In this document: positions 34,118 through 42,497 of the stretch, one piece after another
Position numbering within the stretch: position 1 is the first letter of the stretch
Layout of the letters: each line of letters begins with the position of its first letter
Assembly (NCBI RefSeq): GCF_900100315.1
Contig: NZ_FNFF01000011.1
Coordinates: 62,001-126,000 of the forward strand
Source: Streptomyces indicus
GTDB lineage: Bacteria; Actinomycetota; Actinomycetes; Streptomycetales; Streptomycetaceae
Length of the DNA stretch: 64,000 bases
Reading direction: 5' to 3'
Program-made: the position numbers and the translations under genes
The notes under the pieces: model-generated
What the model was told of the DNA's origin: nothing
Database searches by the model: none
The model's input: the letters and a program-made list of their open reading frames with translations, nothing else

Positions 34118-34903
34118 ATGACCGCCCCGACCCCGATACCCGCCCGGCGACTCCAGTTCGCGATGCCGCCCGTGCACGAGAGCGCCGAGGACGAGCGGCG
34201 CCACCGCAAGGAGCGGCTCGCCGGAGCGCTCCGGCTCTTCGGCCGCTTCGGATACGAGGACGGGGTCTCGGGCCATATCACCGCCAGGGACCCGGAGTTC
34301 ACCGACTGCTACTGGGTCAATCCCTTCGGCATGTCCTTCCGCCACATCACCGTCGGCGACCTGATCCTCGTGAACGGCGAGGGCCAGGTGCTCGAAGGGC
34401 GCTATCACGTGAACCAGGCCGCGTTCACCGTGCACGCCGCCGTGCACGCGAAGCGCCCCGACGTGGTGGCGGTGGCGCACTGCCACTCGCTGCACGGGCG
34501 CGCCCTCGCGGCGCTCGGCGAGCACATCGACCCGATCACCCAGGAGAGCTGCGCCTTCTACGAGGACCACGCGCTCTACGACGAGTACACGGGCGTCTCC
34601 GTGGACGCCGCCGAAGGGCGCCGTATCGCCACCGCGCTCGGGCCCCACAAGGCCATGGTGCTGCGCAACCACGGGCTGCTCACCGTCGGCGACACGGTCG
34701 ACGCGGCCGCCTGGTGGTTCGTCTCGATGGACCGGTGCAGCCAGGTGCAGCTGGCCGCGCGGGCCGCGGGCCGTACGCACCTGATCGACCACAAGCAGGC
34801 CGTCGCCACCCGCGAGCAGCTCGGCACGGACCTCGCCGCCTGGATCAACTACCAGCCGCTGTGGCAGGACATCAGCCGCAGCGAACCGGACCTGCTGAGC
34901 TGA
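34118..34903 (+). CDS. class II aldolase/adducin family protein
   Basis: 261 residues with the zinc-dependent aldolase/adducin fold: GHITARDPEFTDCYWVNPFG, the metal-binding AHCHSLHGRAL and the third histidine in LRNHGLLTVG. Members include fuculose and ribulose phosphate aldolases and epimerases. Eukaryotic-like adducin relatives keep the fold without known chemistry. The substrate cannot be assigned because no sugar kinase or transporter is adjacent. GGAGGG lies 5 nt before the ATG. A cysteine-containing ESCAFYEDHALYDEYTG block is typical of this subgroup. Confidence 0.9.
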   Translation: MTAPTPIPARRLQFAMPPVHESAEDERRHRKERLAGALRLFGRFGYEDGVSGHITARDPEFTDCYWVNPFGMSFRHITVGDLILVNGEGQVLEGRYHVNQAAFTVHAAVHAKRPDVVAVAHCHSLHGRALAALGEHIDPITQESCAFYEDHALYDEYTGVSVDAAEGRRIATALGPHKAMVLRNHGLLTVGDTVDAAAWWFVSMDRCSQVQLAARAAGRTHLIDHKQAVATREQLGTDLAAWINYQPLWQDISRSEPDLLS

Positions 34904-35052
34904 GCCGCCCCCGTACGGCCCGTATGTGCGCCGGACGGCCCGTACGTCGACCCGGTCAGCCGGTCGCCCGCGCGACCCGTACGTCAACCCTCGCCCGCCC
35001 CTCTCACCCGCCCTGACCTCGGCAGTTGAGTACGTTTCCGCCTCATACGGCA

Positions 35053-35079
35053 CAATTCCCAGTCATCACAAGGGAATTG
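35053..35079. promoter_or_regulatory. 8-bp perfect dyad upstream of the membrane/IPT-like gene
   Basis: CAATTCCC (35053-35060), 11-nt spacer, GGGAATTG (35072-35079), 68 bp before the GTG at 35148. The A/T-rich arms stand out from the local composition. It could be an operator or a 5' hairpin. Confidence 0.45.
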
Positions 35080-35147
35080 ACGGATCAAGGAGCCGCCGCC
35101 GGGTGGCCGGAAGATCCAACTGGCCGCGATCAGAACGGAGTTCGCGC

Positions 35148-36413
35148 GTGGCTGTGCAAGTGGCGCGACAGGAGACGCACGGGGGCGGGTGCACCTGCGG
35201 TGACTGTCCGCACGGTGCGCGCGAGGGGCACCGGCGGGCGGTGGCGGAGTTCTCCGCGAAGCGGGACGGGCTCGCGGCCGGACACGGGCTGCCCGCGGCG
35301 CTCGCCCACTCGGCGGGCGCGTCCCGGCAGTGGGTCTCGGACGAGCTGACCCAGTCCGCGGTGACGGTGGCCGAGCGCAGCCGGGCCGAGGGCGCGGCCT
35401 GGCTCCATCTCCTGTGGAAGCGCACCCTGTTCACCGTCTGGGCCCTCGTGGTGGCGCTGCTCCTGGCCCAGGCGCTCACGGCGATCGGCGCCGGCTGGAC
35501 CTCGGCCCGTACGGCGGGCATGCTCACCGCGGTGATCGTGGGTGCGCTGCTCACCGGCGTGGCACACGTCCACCGCGGCCGGGGCGGCGTCCTCGCGCCG
35601 CTCGTCGGCGAGGACAACCGGCTCTCCACCTCCCGCAGCGTCGCCGGCGCCTGGGTGCTGCTCGGCGGGTACGCGGTGCTCTTCCTCGCCTGGGAGCTGG
35701 TCTTCGCGACCACCTCGCGCGAGCGCGACGCTCTGCTCGCCGGCCTCGAACTCCGGGGCGGCGGCGGCCTGTTGGCCGTGTTCGCCGTCGTCTGCCTGGT
35801 GGCCGTCGCCGTGCGCCGTACGGTCGCGGTCCGCGTCAGCGGGCAGGAGCTCCAGAAGGTGCCCGCCGACCGCCCACGCGCCGCCGACATCCTCACCGAC
35901 GACGCCGGACGCGGCCACTTCGCCGACGCCCAGTACGCGGTGATCAACGCGGCCGCCCTGCTGTTCACCGCCGTCAGCCTCGCCCGCAACCCGGGCCGGC
36001 TGCCCGAGCTGCCCTGGGGCCTGGCCCTGCTCGTCCTGGTCTCGGCCGTCACGTATCTCGCCGGGAAGTACGCCGAGGGCGGCCGTCCGGTGATCCATTC
36101 GGTCGTACGGGCCCGGGAGGCCGGGGACCTCGACGCCCCGATCCGTACCGGCGACGACATCGAGATCAGGGGCGCCGGGTTCGTGCCGCCCGGGGCGCAG
36201 AGCCCCGACCGCCTCGCCCGGATGGTCGTGCGGATCGGCCCGGTGCACGTGCACGTTCCGCTGGTCCCGGTGGCCGGCGGCTTCACCAACCCCACCGACG
36301 CGGTGCTCACCGTGCCCGTGCCCGCGGACGTGGAGCCGGGGCGGGTGGAGGTGCAGGTGGTCACGGCGGCGGGCGCCGAGTCCAACCGCTGCGTCATCGA
36401 GGTGACGGACTGA
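35148..36413 (+). CDS. integral membrane protein with C-terminal IPT/TIG-like domain
   Basis: 421 residues. The soluble N-terminus has a GGGCTCGDCPHG cysteine cluster near residue 10. Hydrophobic segments then lie about residues 90-110, 120-137, 165-185, 205-222, 265-283 and 288-305. The last 85 residues (DIEIRGAGFVPPGAQ to CVIEVTD) form a beta-rich stretch with the IxGxGF and VPxDVxPG patterns of an IPT/TIG immunoglobulin-like domain. The GTG at 35148 has GGAG upstream; a longer frame from 34926 lacks coding character. No family name is certain. A cell-envelope role is inferred from topology only. Confidence 0.8.
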   Translation: MAVQVARQETHGGGCTCGDCPHGAREGHRRAVAEFSAKRDGLAAGHGLPAALAHSAGASRQWVSDELTQSAVTVAERSRAEGAAWLHLLWKRTLFTVWALVVALLLAQALTAIGAGWTSARTAGMLTAVIVGALLTGVAHVHRGRGGVLAPLVGEDNRLSTSRSVAGAWVLLGGYAVLFLAWELVFATTSRERDALLAGLELRGGGGLLAVFAVVCLVAVAVRRTVAVRVSGQELQKVPADRPRAADILTDDAGRGHFADAQYAVINAAALLFTAVSLARNPGRLPELPWGLALLVLVSAVTYLAGKYAEGGRPVIHSVVRAREAGDLDAPIRTGDDIEIRGAGFVPPGAQSPDRLARMVVRIGPVHVHVPLVPVAGGFTNPTDAVLTVPVPADVEPGRVEVQVVTAAGAESNRCVIEVTD

Positions 36414-36553
36414 CCCGCGTCCCCGGGGTTCAGGTCTCGATCGGATTGCCAACTTGTCCTGCCCACTGGTGAGCCGGACGCGGCTGTCGTACGTATGGTC
36501 AGGTGACGACATTTCGTTGAGCCGTAAACCGAGACCGAGAGGCGGCGGGCACG

Positions 36554-37084
36554 ATGGCGCACACCACGCGGACCGCGACGTACACCGACCCGGGCGGGGG
36601 CCGCGGGGACTGGCGCGACACCGCGGCGCGCTACGCCCTGCTGCCGCTGCGGATCTTCCTGGGCGTCACCTTCGTCTACGCGGGCCTCGACAAGCTCACG
36701 AGCTCCACCTTCCTGAAGGACTCGGGCGACCAGTCGATCGGCGACCAGATCCGCTTCCTCCAGGAGGGCGGGGACGTGGCGGTCCCCGCGATGCTCGACC
36801 TCGCGGCCAACTCGCCCGTCGCCTTCGGCTACGCCATCGCCCTCGGTGAACTGGCCGTGGGCATCGGCACGTTGATCGGCCTCTTCGCGCGGGTGGCCGC
36901 GCTCGGCGGCGCGCTGATCTCGCTCAGCCTGTGGTTCACGATGAGCTGGTCGGCCACGCCGTACTACATGGGCAACGACCTGCCGTATCTGATGGCCTGG
37001 CTGCCGCTGGTCCTCGCAGGCGCCTCGTACTGGTCGGTGGACGCCTGGCTGAAGGAGCGCCGGCGCAATTCGCTGGGCGGCTGA
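36554..37084 (+). CDS. DoxX family membrane protein
   Basis: 176 residues with four hydrophobic segments and the DoxX/TQO layout: LLPLRIFLGVTFVYAGLDKLTS at the start and LGELAVGIGTLIGLFARVAALGG in the middle. Proteins of this family were named from a thiosulfate:quinone oxidoreductase subunit, and many have no known activity. Related DoxX proteins in mycobacteria act in membrane redox complexes. An alpha/beta hydrolase gene starts 25 bp downstream on the same strand, so the two may be cotranscribed. A second, smaller DoxX gene is found at 48042. Confidence 0.87.
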   Translation: MAHTTRTATYTDPGGGRGDWRDTAARYALLPLRIFLGVTFVYAGLDKLTSSTFLKDSGDQSIGDQIRFLQEGGDVAVPAMLDLAANSPVAFGYAIALGELAVGIGTLIGLFARVAALGGALISLSLWFTMSWSATPYYMGNDLPYLMAWLPLVLAGASYWSVDAWLKERRRNSLGG

Positions 37085-37108
37085 CCGGAGGTCTGCCAGC
37101 ATCTGCGG

Positions 37109-37897
37109 ATGCGCATACTCGCCGACGAACTCGGCTCACTCGCCTACGACGTGACCGGCGACGGACCCCCGGTCGTCCTCCTCCACGCAGGGGTCGCCGA
37201 CCACCGCATGTGGGACGGCCTCGTGCCCGCCCTCGCCGGGCGGCACACCGTCATCCGCTACGACCTCCGGGGCTTCGGCCGGTCCGCGCCGCCGAGCGGG
37301 CCCTTCCGCGAGAGCGACGACCTGCGCCGGCTCCTCGACCACCTCGGCCTGGAGCAGGTCCGGCTCGTCGGGGCGTCCTGGGGCGGGCGCGTGGCCCTGG
37401 ACTTCGTGCTCGCCCATCCGGAGCGGGTCGCGTCGCTCGCGGTGTTCTCGCCGCCGTGGCGCGGTTATGGCTGGTCCGCCGAGATGATCGCGTACGACGA
37501 GGCCGAGACCGCGGCCCTGGAGGCGGGTGACCTGGACGCCGCCGTCGACGTGAACCTGGACATGTGGCTGCGCGGTCCGGCGCGCGGCTGGCAGGACGTG
37601 GCCGATGGCCTGCGGGAACGGCTCCGCGAGCCCGTACGCCTGTCACTCGTGCACATGGATCTGCGCGACGAGCACGGCCTGGAGCCGGTGCCCGGCGAGC
37701 TCGCTTCGATCACGGTGCCCACGCTGGTGGGCGTCGGCAAGCTCGACGTGGCCGACTTCCAGGACATCGCGCGCCGGTACGCGCGGGAGATCCCCGGGGC
37801 CGCCTTCGCCGAGTTCCCCTCCGCGGCGCATCTCGTGGCGCTGGACGCGCCGGACGAACTGGCCGATGTCCTGGGTGAGTTCCTCGACCACCCGTAG
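37109..37897 (+). CDS. alpha/beta-hydrolase fold protein
   Basis: 262 residues. The oxyanion segment LLHAGVADHRMWDG, the nucleophile elbow GASWGG (Ser near residue 90), an acid in VGKLDVADF and the His in SAAHLVALDAP give a complete catalytic triad. The fold fits small esterases, lactonases or 3-oxoadipate enol-lactonase relatives; the substrate is unknown. It starts 25 bp after the DoxX gene and is probably cotranscribed. Its 3' end is convergent with the small membrane protein at 37920. Confidence 0.88.
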   Translation: MRILADELGSLAYDVTGDGPPVVLLHAGVADHRMWDGLVPALAGRHTVIRYDLRGFGRSAPPSGPFRESDDLRRLLDHLGLEQVRLVGASWGGRVALDFVLAHPERVASLAVFSPPWRGYGWSAEMIAYDEAETAALEAGDLDAAVDVNLDMWLRGPARGWQDVADGLRERLREPVRLSLVHMDLRDEHGLEPVPGELASITVPTLVGVGKLDVADFQDIARRYAREIPGAAFAEFPSAAHLVALDAPDELADVLGEFLDHP

Positions 37898-37919
37898 GCG
37901 TCCGGCAGCCGTGTGTTCC

Positions 37920-38204
37920 TCAGAGGCCGGTGGGTGCCCCCGGCCCGACCGTCGTGCGGTCGTCCGCGGGAGCGGTTCCGCGGGCGCCGCGGCGTCGGCG
38001 CACGCCGTAGGTGATGATCCCGGCGACCGACGCGAGGAACAGGCCCAGGACCACGATCGGGATGGCCGCGAACCAGGCCGTGTCCCACCAGCCGGCCGCG
38101 TCCCCGCCGTAGGCGAGCGCGACCCCGCCCATCGTCAGGCCCACGATCAGGCGCCCCGGCTGGAACGGGTGCAGCCAGCTCCGCGCCTCGTCACTTCGCT
38201 GCAC
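37920..38204 (-). CDS. small membrane protein overlapping the PspC gene
   Basis: 94 residues with two hydrophobic segments (about 19-34 and 44-65), then RRRRGARGT and a polar tail. It overlaps the 3' end of the PspC gene by 14 nt, so it is translationally coupled and likely part of the same envelope-stress locus. No family assignment is possible; it may be an accessory subunit. Confidence 0.8.
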   Translation of the reverse strand: MQRSDEARSWLHPFQPGRLIVGLTMGGVALAYGGDAAGWWDTAWFAAIPIVVLGLFLASVAGIITYGVRRRRGARGTAPADDRTTVGPGAPTGL

Positions 38205-39516
38205 GGGCCACCTCCGCCTGGCCGATCGCCACGTCGAGCGTGAGGTCGACGGTGCCGCCGTCCTTCGCGCCGGCGGGCGGGCGCAGCGTGATGCTGCGCT
38301 TCTGGTCGGGCGAGACGTCGATGTCGTTCCGCGCGTGCCCCTCCGGCAGCCGGATGTCGCCCACGCCCACCTTGACGTCCACCTTCACCGTCGCGTCGTG
38401 GGGGACGATCACCTTGATGCGGCCCGCGCCGATCCGCGAACTCGTCGTCACCGTCTGCCCCTTGTCCAGATCGAGCTTGCTCAGGTCGAGCGTGCCGTCG
38501 CCCGAGCCGATGTTGTACGCGGGCCGCACGTCGGCCGCCTCGGTGGGCCGCCACTGGGTGCGCACCCAGTTCGTGGTGATCTCCTTCGGGAGCGCCGAGG
38601 CGCCCGCGAGCAGTCCGGTGAGGATGAGCGCGAGCAGCAGCGACCCCGCTCCCGTACGCCCGAAGAAGGAACTGACCGCGATCCCCAGGGCGAGCACGGC
38701 CAGCGCGCAGGCCAGGCCCGCCGTCAGGCCGGTGCCGAGCGAGGGGTCGGGGCCCATCTCGTTGAGCGCGACCGCCGTGCCCGCGATGCCCGCGCCCAGG
38801 GTCAGCAGGAAGGTCCAGCCGCCGATCCAGCGCGGGCCGCGGCGCGGCGCGGACACGCTCCTGCGCGCCGCCTCCCGCGTCGGGATCTCGACACCGGACA
38901 GCTCGGGCGGACCCCACAGATATCCCGTACCGCCCTCGTGGGTCCCGTCCTTCACGATCGGGTCCCGCCACCAGGACGGGCCGCGCGAGACCGGCGGTGC
39001 CTGCGTCTCGGGCGGGGCCTCGGCGGCGGCCTGCGCGGCCACCGGATCGGGCGAGGGGGACTCCTTGCGGCGCTCCTTCGACCAGTAGCCGGCGCCCGCG
39101 AGGAGCACGGCGAGCACGGAGGCGAAGGTCAGCACGCCCGCGTTGTTCACCATCGACAGCATCACGCCGGAGCCGACGAGGGCGAAGAGCAGCGCGGTCA
39201 AGGCCGGGCCGTCGACGCGGCCGGTCAGCATCCGGCGCGCCTCGTTCTCGTCCTCGCCGTCGGCGGGCACGAGCAGCCAGGCGAAGCCGTAGAAGATCAG
39301 GCCGAGCCCGCCCACGGCGCCGAGCAGCGCGAGCACGATCCGGAAGATCACCGGGTCCATGTCGCAGTGCCGGCCGAGGCCCGCGCAGACGCCGCCGAGC
39401 ATCTTGTGCTCCTGGTCGCGGCGCAGCCGGGCGGGCGGCGGCGCGCCCTCGGGCGCCCCGGCACCGGGCGGCGCGTCCACCGGCTCCGCGGTCCGGGTGT
39501 CGTACTGATCCGTCAT
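38191..39516 (-). CDS. PspC-domain membrane protein with LiaF/DUF4097-like C-terminus
   Basis: 441 residues. The PspC domain lies at about residues 30-90 (HKMLGGVCAGLGRHCDMDPVIFRIVLALLGAVGGLGLIFYGFAWLLVP). Several membrane segments follow, interrupted by a polar loop with ETQAPPVSRGPSWW. The C-terminal region (YNIGSGDGTLDLSKLDLDKGQTVTTSSRIGAGRIKVIVPHDATV) looks like the beta-helical domain of LiaF/DUF4097 proteins, which sense or inhibit envelope stress kinases. The ATG at 39516 is chosen over one 9 bp upstream because of the GGGA before it. It diverges from the PspC-fused kinase at 40007, a likely partner. Confidence 0.87.
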   Translation of the reverse strand: MTDQYDTRTAEPVDAPPGAGAPEGAPPPARLRRDQEHKMLGGVCAGLGRHCDMDPVIFRIVLALLGAVGGLGLIFYGFAWLLVPADGEDENEARRMLTGRVDGPALTALLFALVGSGVMLSMVNNAGVLTFASVLAVLLAGAGYWSKERRKESPSPDPVAAQAAAEAPPETQAPPVSRGPSWWRDPIVKDGTHEGGTGYLWGPPELSGVEIPTREAARRSVSAPRRGPRWIGGWTFLLTLGAGIAGTAVALNEMGPDPSLGTGLTAGLACALAVLALGIAVSSFFGRTGAGSLLLALILTGLLAGASALPKEITTNWVRTQWRPTEAADVRPAYNIGSGDGTLDLSKLDLDKGQTVTTSSRIGAGRIKVIVPHDATVKVDVKVGVGDIRLPEGHARNDIDVSPDQKRSITLRPPAGAKDGGTVDLTLDVAIGQAEVARAAK

Positions 39517-39635
39517 GGGTCCCATGGTGGGGTCTCGGACCGGGCCACGGCAGGCGGGGCGACCCTGGTCGGACCCTGAGATTGTCCTTACGGGGGCGGT
39601 GGGCGGGCCCGTGCGGTGGACGGTCCGGGGCGGGG

Positions 39636-39836
39636 CTACGCCCGGCTCAGCGCCGCGCGGCCCACGTACCAGACGAGTTCGGCACCCCCGACGACCATCA
39701 GGACGAGGCCGGCCTTGTCCAGCTCCGTGAAGCCGAGGTCCGTGTCGCCGAACCCGAAGTAGCAGACGAGGCCGAGCACGATGATGACCAGGGCTTCCGT
39801 GACGCGGCGGGTCAGCGACTGCTGCTTCGGTGCCAT
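39636..39836 (-). CDS. small two-span membrane protein
   Basis: 66 residues: MAPKQQSLTRRVTEALVII, a first hydrophobic span, a FGDTDLGFTELDKAG loop, then a second span and VGRAALSRA. AAAGGA precedes the ATG at 39836. It reads in the PspC direction, between the divergent PspC gene and the PspC-kinase gene. Related tiny membrane proteins beside PspC genes are common in Streptomyces. Function unknown. Confidence 0.75.
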   Translation of the reverse strand: MAPKQQSLTRRVTEALVIIVLGLVCYFGFGDTDLGFTELDKAGLVLMVVGGAELVWYVGRAALSRA

Positions 39837-40006
39837 GGGCGGTCCTTTCGGCGTGGGGTCCCCGGCACATGGTGAAGGGGGAACCCCGCATTCGGCAGGG
39901 GCCGGCACGCCAGGGCCCCGTACACCTGAAGCCCGCCGCAGATCAGGGACGTCTAGGGGCCGAACCCTGATGCCGAGGTCCCCGCGGGCGTGTGAGGATC
40001 GGTGAC

Positions 40007-41293
40007 ATGCCAGCCGCAGCCCCGCCCGCTCAGGAACCGCAGCCGCTGCGCAAGCTCTACCGGAGCGGTGAAGGCCGCTGGCTCGGGGGAGTGGCGCGCG
40101 GGCTCGCCGGTCATCTCGGGCTGCCCGTGATCTGGGTGCGGCTCGTCTTCGTGGGCCTGTTCACGGCCAACGGCCTGGGCGCGCTGCTGTACGCCGCCTT
40201 CTGGTTCTTCGTCCCCCTCGGCGTCGGCGGCGTCACCGCCGACCGGCAGCACACCGTGACCACCGAGGTCGGCCCCGACGGCCGCCGCAAACTGGTCGTG
40301 CGGAAGATCGACAAGGGCCAGTTCATCGCCTTCATCGCGATGCTCGTCATCGCGATGGTCTTCGTCGGCACCGTAGACGTCGGCGGCCCCACCCGCGCCT
40401 ACCTCTGGCCGACCCTCCTGGTCGCGGCCGGTGTCGCCCTGGTGTGGCGGCAGGCGGACAACGCGCGGCGGGCCCGCTGGATGGCCGTCGGACGCAAGCG
40501 CCGCACCCTCAACATCGCCCGTACGCTCGCCGGGGTCGTCCTCGTCGGCACGGGGGTGGCCGCGATCTTCGTGCTTCAGAACTCGGCCCGCGAGCTCGGC
40601 TCGGTGCTCCAGGCCGCGCTCGCGGTGTTCGTCGGCATCGCGCTGCTCGCCGGCCCGTACCTGGTCCGCATGACCCAGGACCTGTCCCAGGAGCGGCTGA
40701 TGCGCATCCGGGCCCAGGAGCGCGCCGAGGTCGCCGCCCACGTGCACGACTCGGTGCTGCACACCCTGACCCTGATCCAGCGCAACGCGGAGAACGTTTC
40801 GGAGGTACGCCGCCTCGCCCGCGCCCAGGAGCGGGACCTGCGCAACTGGCTCTACAAGCCCGAGGGCACCGGCAAGGACGAGGCCGAGGAGCCGGAGACG
40901 CTCGCCGAGGCCGTGAAGCAGGCGGCAGCCGAGGTCGAGGACAAGCACGGCGTCCCGCTGGAGGTCGTGGTCGTGGGCGACTGCCCGCTCGACGAGAAAC
41001 TGACCGCACAGATGCAGGCCGCACGGGAAGCAATGGTGAACGCCGCCAAGTACGGTGGCGAGGGCGGCGCCGTCCAGGTCTACGCGGAGGTCGAGGGCCG
41101 CACGGTCTTCGTCTCGGTCCGCGACCGCGGTCCGGGGTTCGATCTGGACTCCGTGCCCGAGGACCGCATGGGCGTACGAGAATCGATCATCGGCCGGATG
41201 CAGCGCCACGGCGGCAGTGCGCGGCTGCGCGCGGTGCCGGACGGCGGCACCGAGGTCGAGCTGGAGATGGAGAGGGCGGAGACGACGCGATGA
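40007..41293 (+). CDS. PspC-fused sensor histidine kinase
   Basis: 428 residues. The N-terminal PspC domain (KLYRSGEGRWLGGVARGLAGHLGLPVIWVRLVFVGLFTANGLGALLYAAFWFFVP) is fused to several membrane spans. The cytoplasmic part has the dimerisation helix with the phospho-acceptor His247 in AAHVHDSVLHTLTLI and an ATP-binding domain with EAMVNAAKYG and RDRGPGFDL. This is a HisKA_3-type kinase of the NarX/LiaS class and would autophosphorylate on envelope stress. The cognate regulator starts 4 nt inside the stop (ATGA overlap). The ATG at 40007 is chosen for the GAGGA 8 nt upstream. Confidence 0.93.
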   Translation: MPAAAPPAQEPQPLRKLYRSGEGRWLGGVARGLAGHLGLPVIWVRLVFVGLFTANGLGALLYAAFWFFVPLGVGGVTADRQHTVTTEVGPDGRRKLVVRKIDKGQFIAFIAMLVIAMVFVGTVDVGGPTRAYLWPTLLVAAGVALVWRQADNARRARWMAVGRKRRTLNIARTLAGVVLVGTGVAAIFVLQNSARELGSVLQAALAVFVGIALLAGPYLVRMTQDLSQERLMRIRAQERAEVAAHVHDSVLHTLTLIQRNAENVSEVRRLARAQERDLRNWLYKPEGTGKDEAEEPETLAEAVKQAAAEVEDKHGVPLEVVVVGDCPLDEKLTAQMQAAREAMVNAAKYGGEGGAVQVYAEVEGRTVFVSVRDRGPGFDLDSVPEDRMGVRESIIGRMQRHGGSARLRAVPDGGTEVELEMERAETTR

Positions 41294-42018
41294 GCGGTAC
41301 GAGCGACATGAACGAGCAGCCGGACACCCTGGGCGCGGACGAGACCAAGGGCGGCGATCGGCATGTCCGTGTCGTCCTCGTCGACGACCACCGCATGTTC
41401 CGCACCGGCGTGCAGGCCGAGATCGGCCGCACCGACGTGACGGGCGTCGAGGTGGTCGGTGAGGCCGCCGACGTGGACCAGGCGGTCACGGTCATCACGG
41501 CCACCCGCCCCGAGGTCGTCCTCCTCGACGTGCACCTGCCGGGCGGCGGCGGCGCCGAAGTCCTGCGCCGCTGCGCCTCGTTGATGTCCGCGGCCGAGAA
41601 CCCGGTGCGCTTCCTCGCCCTCTCGGTCTCCGACGCCGCCGAGGACGTCATCGGCGTCATCCGCGGCGGCGCGCGCGGCTATGTCACGAAGACCATCACG
41701 GGCACGGACCTGGTCGACTCGATCTTCCGCGTCCAGGACGGCGACGCGGTCTTCTCGCCCCGCCTGGCCGGCTTCGTCCTCGACGCCTTCGCCTCCACGG
41801 ACGCCCCGCCGGTGGACGAGGACCTGGACCGCCTCACGCAGCGCGAGCGCGAGGTGCTGCGCCTGATCGCGCGCGGCTACGCGTACAAGGAGATCGCGAA
41901 GCAGCTCTTCATCTCGGTGAAGACAGTGGAGTCCCATGTCTCGGCGGTCCTGCGCAAGTTGCAGCTGTCGAACCGGCACGAGCTGACGCGCTGGGCCACG
42001 GCCCGCCGGCTGGTCTGA
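41290..42018 (+). CDS. NarL/LuxR-type response regulator, partner of the PspC kinase
   Basis: 242 residues, beginning with an N-terminal polar tail of about 24 residues. The receiver domain holds DD in VVLVDDHRMF, Asp80 in VVLLDVHLPG, the conserved Ser/Lys positions and YVTKTITG. The C-terminal LuxR helix-turn-helix reads LTQREREVLRLIARGYAYKEIAKQLFISVKTVESHVSAVLRKL. Overlap with the kinase gene (ATGA) shows cotranscription and a shared pathway. Likely targets are the divergent PspC genes, which is inferred from layout. A Met 6 codons downstream is an alternative start. Confidence 0.94.
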   Translation: MSGTSDMNEQPDTLGADETKGGDRHVRVVLVDDHRMFRTGVQAEIGRTDVTGVEVVGEAADVDQAVTVITATRPEVVLLDVHLPGGGGAEVLRRCASLMSAAENPVRFLALSVSDAAEDVIGVIRGGARGYVTKTITGTDLVDSIFRVQDGDAVFSPRLAGFVLDAFASTDAPPVDEDLDRLTQREREVLRLIARGYAYKEIAKQLFISVKTVESHVSAVLRKLQLSNRHELTRWATARRLV

Positions 42019-42025
42019 GGCTGCC

Positions 42026-42049
42026 CGGGGCCGGTGCACACCGGCCCCG
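42026..42049. terminator. terminator after the two-component pair
   Basis: 11-bp perfect stem (42026-42036 with 42039-42049) and 2-nt loop between the convergent response regulator and PH-domain genes. Confidence 0.8.
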
Positions 42050-42077
42050 AACCTCGCTCAGCGCGCCACGCGCTACG

Positions 42078-42443
42078 TCACCGCGCCACGAACTGCGTGA
42101 GAATCGCCTGCACTTCGTAAATATTGACCCCCTTGGTGAAGGTCTTCTCGATCGGCGTCGCGCTGCCAGAGACCCAGATCTTCAGCTCGGCGTCCAGGTC
42201 GAAGTGTCCGGCCGTCTCCACCGCGAAGTGCGTGATGGAGCGGTACGGCAGCGAGTGGTACTCGACCTTCTTGCCCGTGAGCCCCTGCTTGTCGATCAGG
42301 ATCATGCGCCGGTCGGTCAGCAGGATGGCGTCCCGTATCAGCTGATAGGCACCGTAGATCTGCTCGCCCTGGCCGAGCAGCCGTGCGTACTCCTGGGCGG
42401 CCTTGCCCGGGTCGATGGTGTGCGCGTTGCCGAACAGTGCCAC
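42078..42443 (-). CDS. bacterial PH-domain protein (YvbH/bPH_1-like)
   Basis: 121 residues, soluble. The order GEQIYGAYQLIRDAILLTDRRMILIDKQGLTGKKVEYHSLPYRSITHFAVETAGHFDLDAELKIWVSG is characteristic of bacterial PH-like domain proteins, which often form oligomers and are linked to membranes or stress. There is no catalytic motif. It is transcribed after a membrane protein gene with which it may form a unit (55-bp gap). Family assignment is confident; function is not known. Confidence 0.88.
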   Translation of the reverse strand: MALFGNAHTIDPGKAAQEYARLLGQGEQIYGAYQLIRDAILLTDRRMILIDKQGLTGKKVEYHSLPYRSITHFAVETAGHFDLDAELKIWVSGSATPIEKTFTKGVNIYEVQAILTQFVAR

Positions 42444-42497
42444 TGAAGTCCCCGTCTGTCGTCTTCCGCGGCCTCCGTGGACCGCTTGCCTGGTTGT

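Noticed and set aside
34904..34990. Imperfect repeats of CGGCCCGTACGT in the gap after the aldolase gene
   Set aside because: Short CGTACG-type motifs are common in Streptomyces intergenic DNA and no regular unit length is kept.
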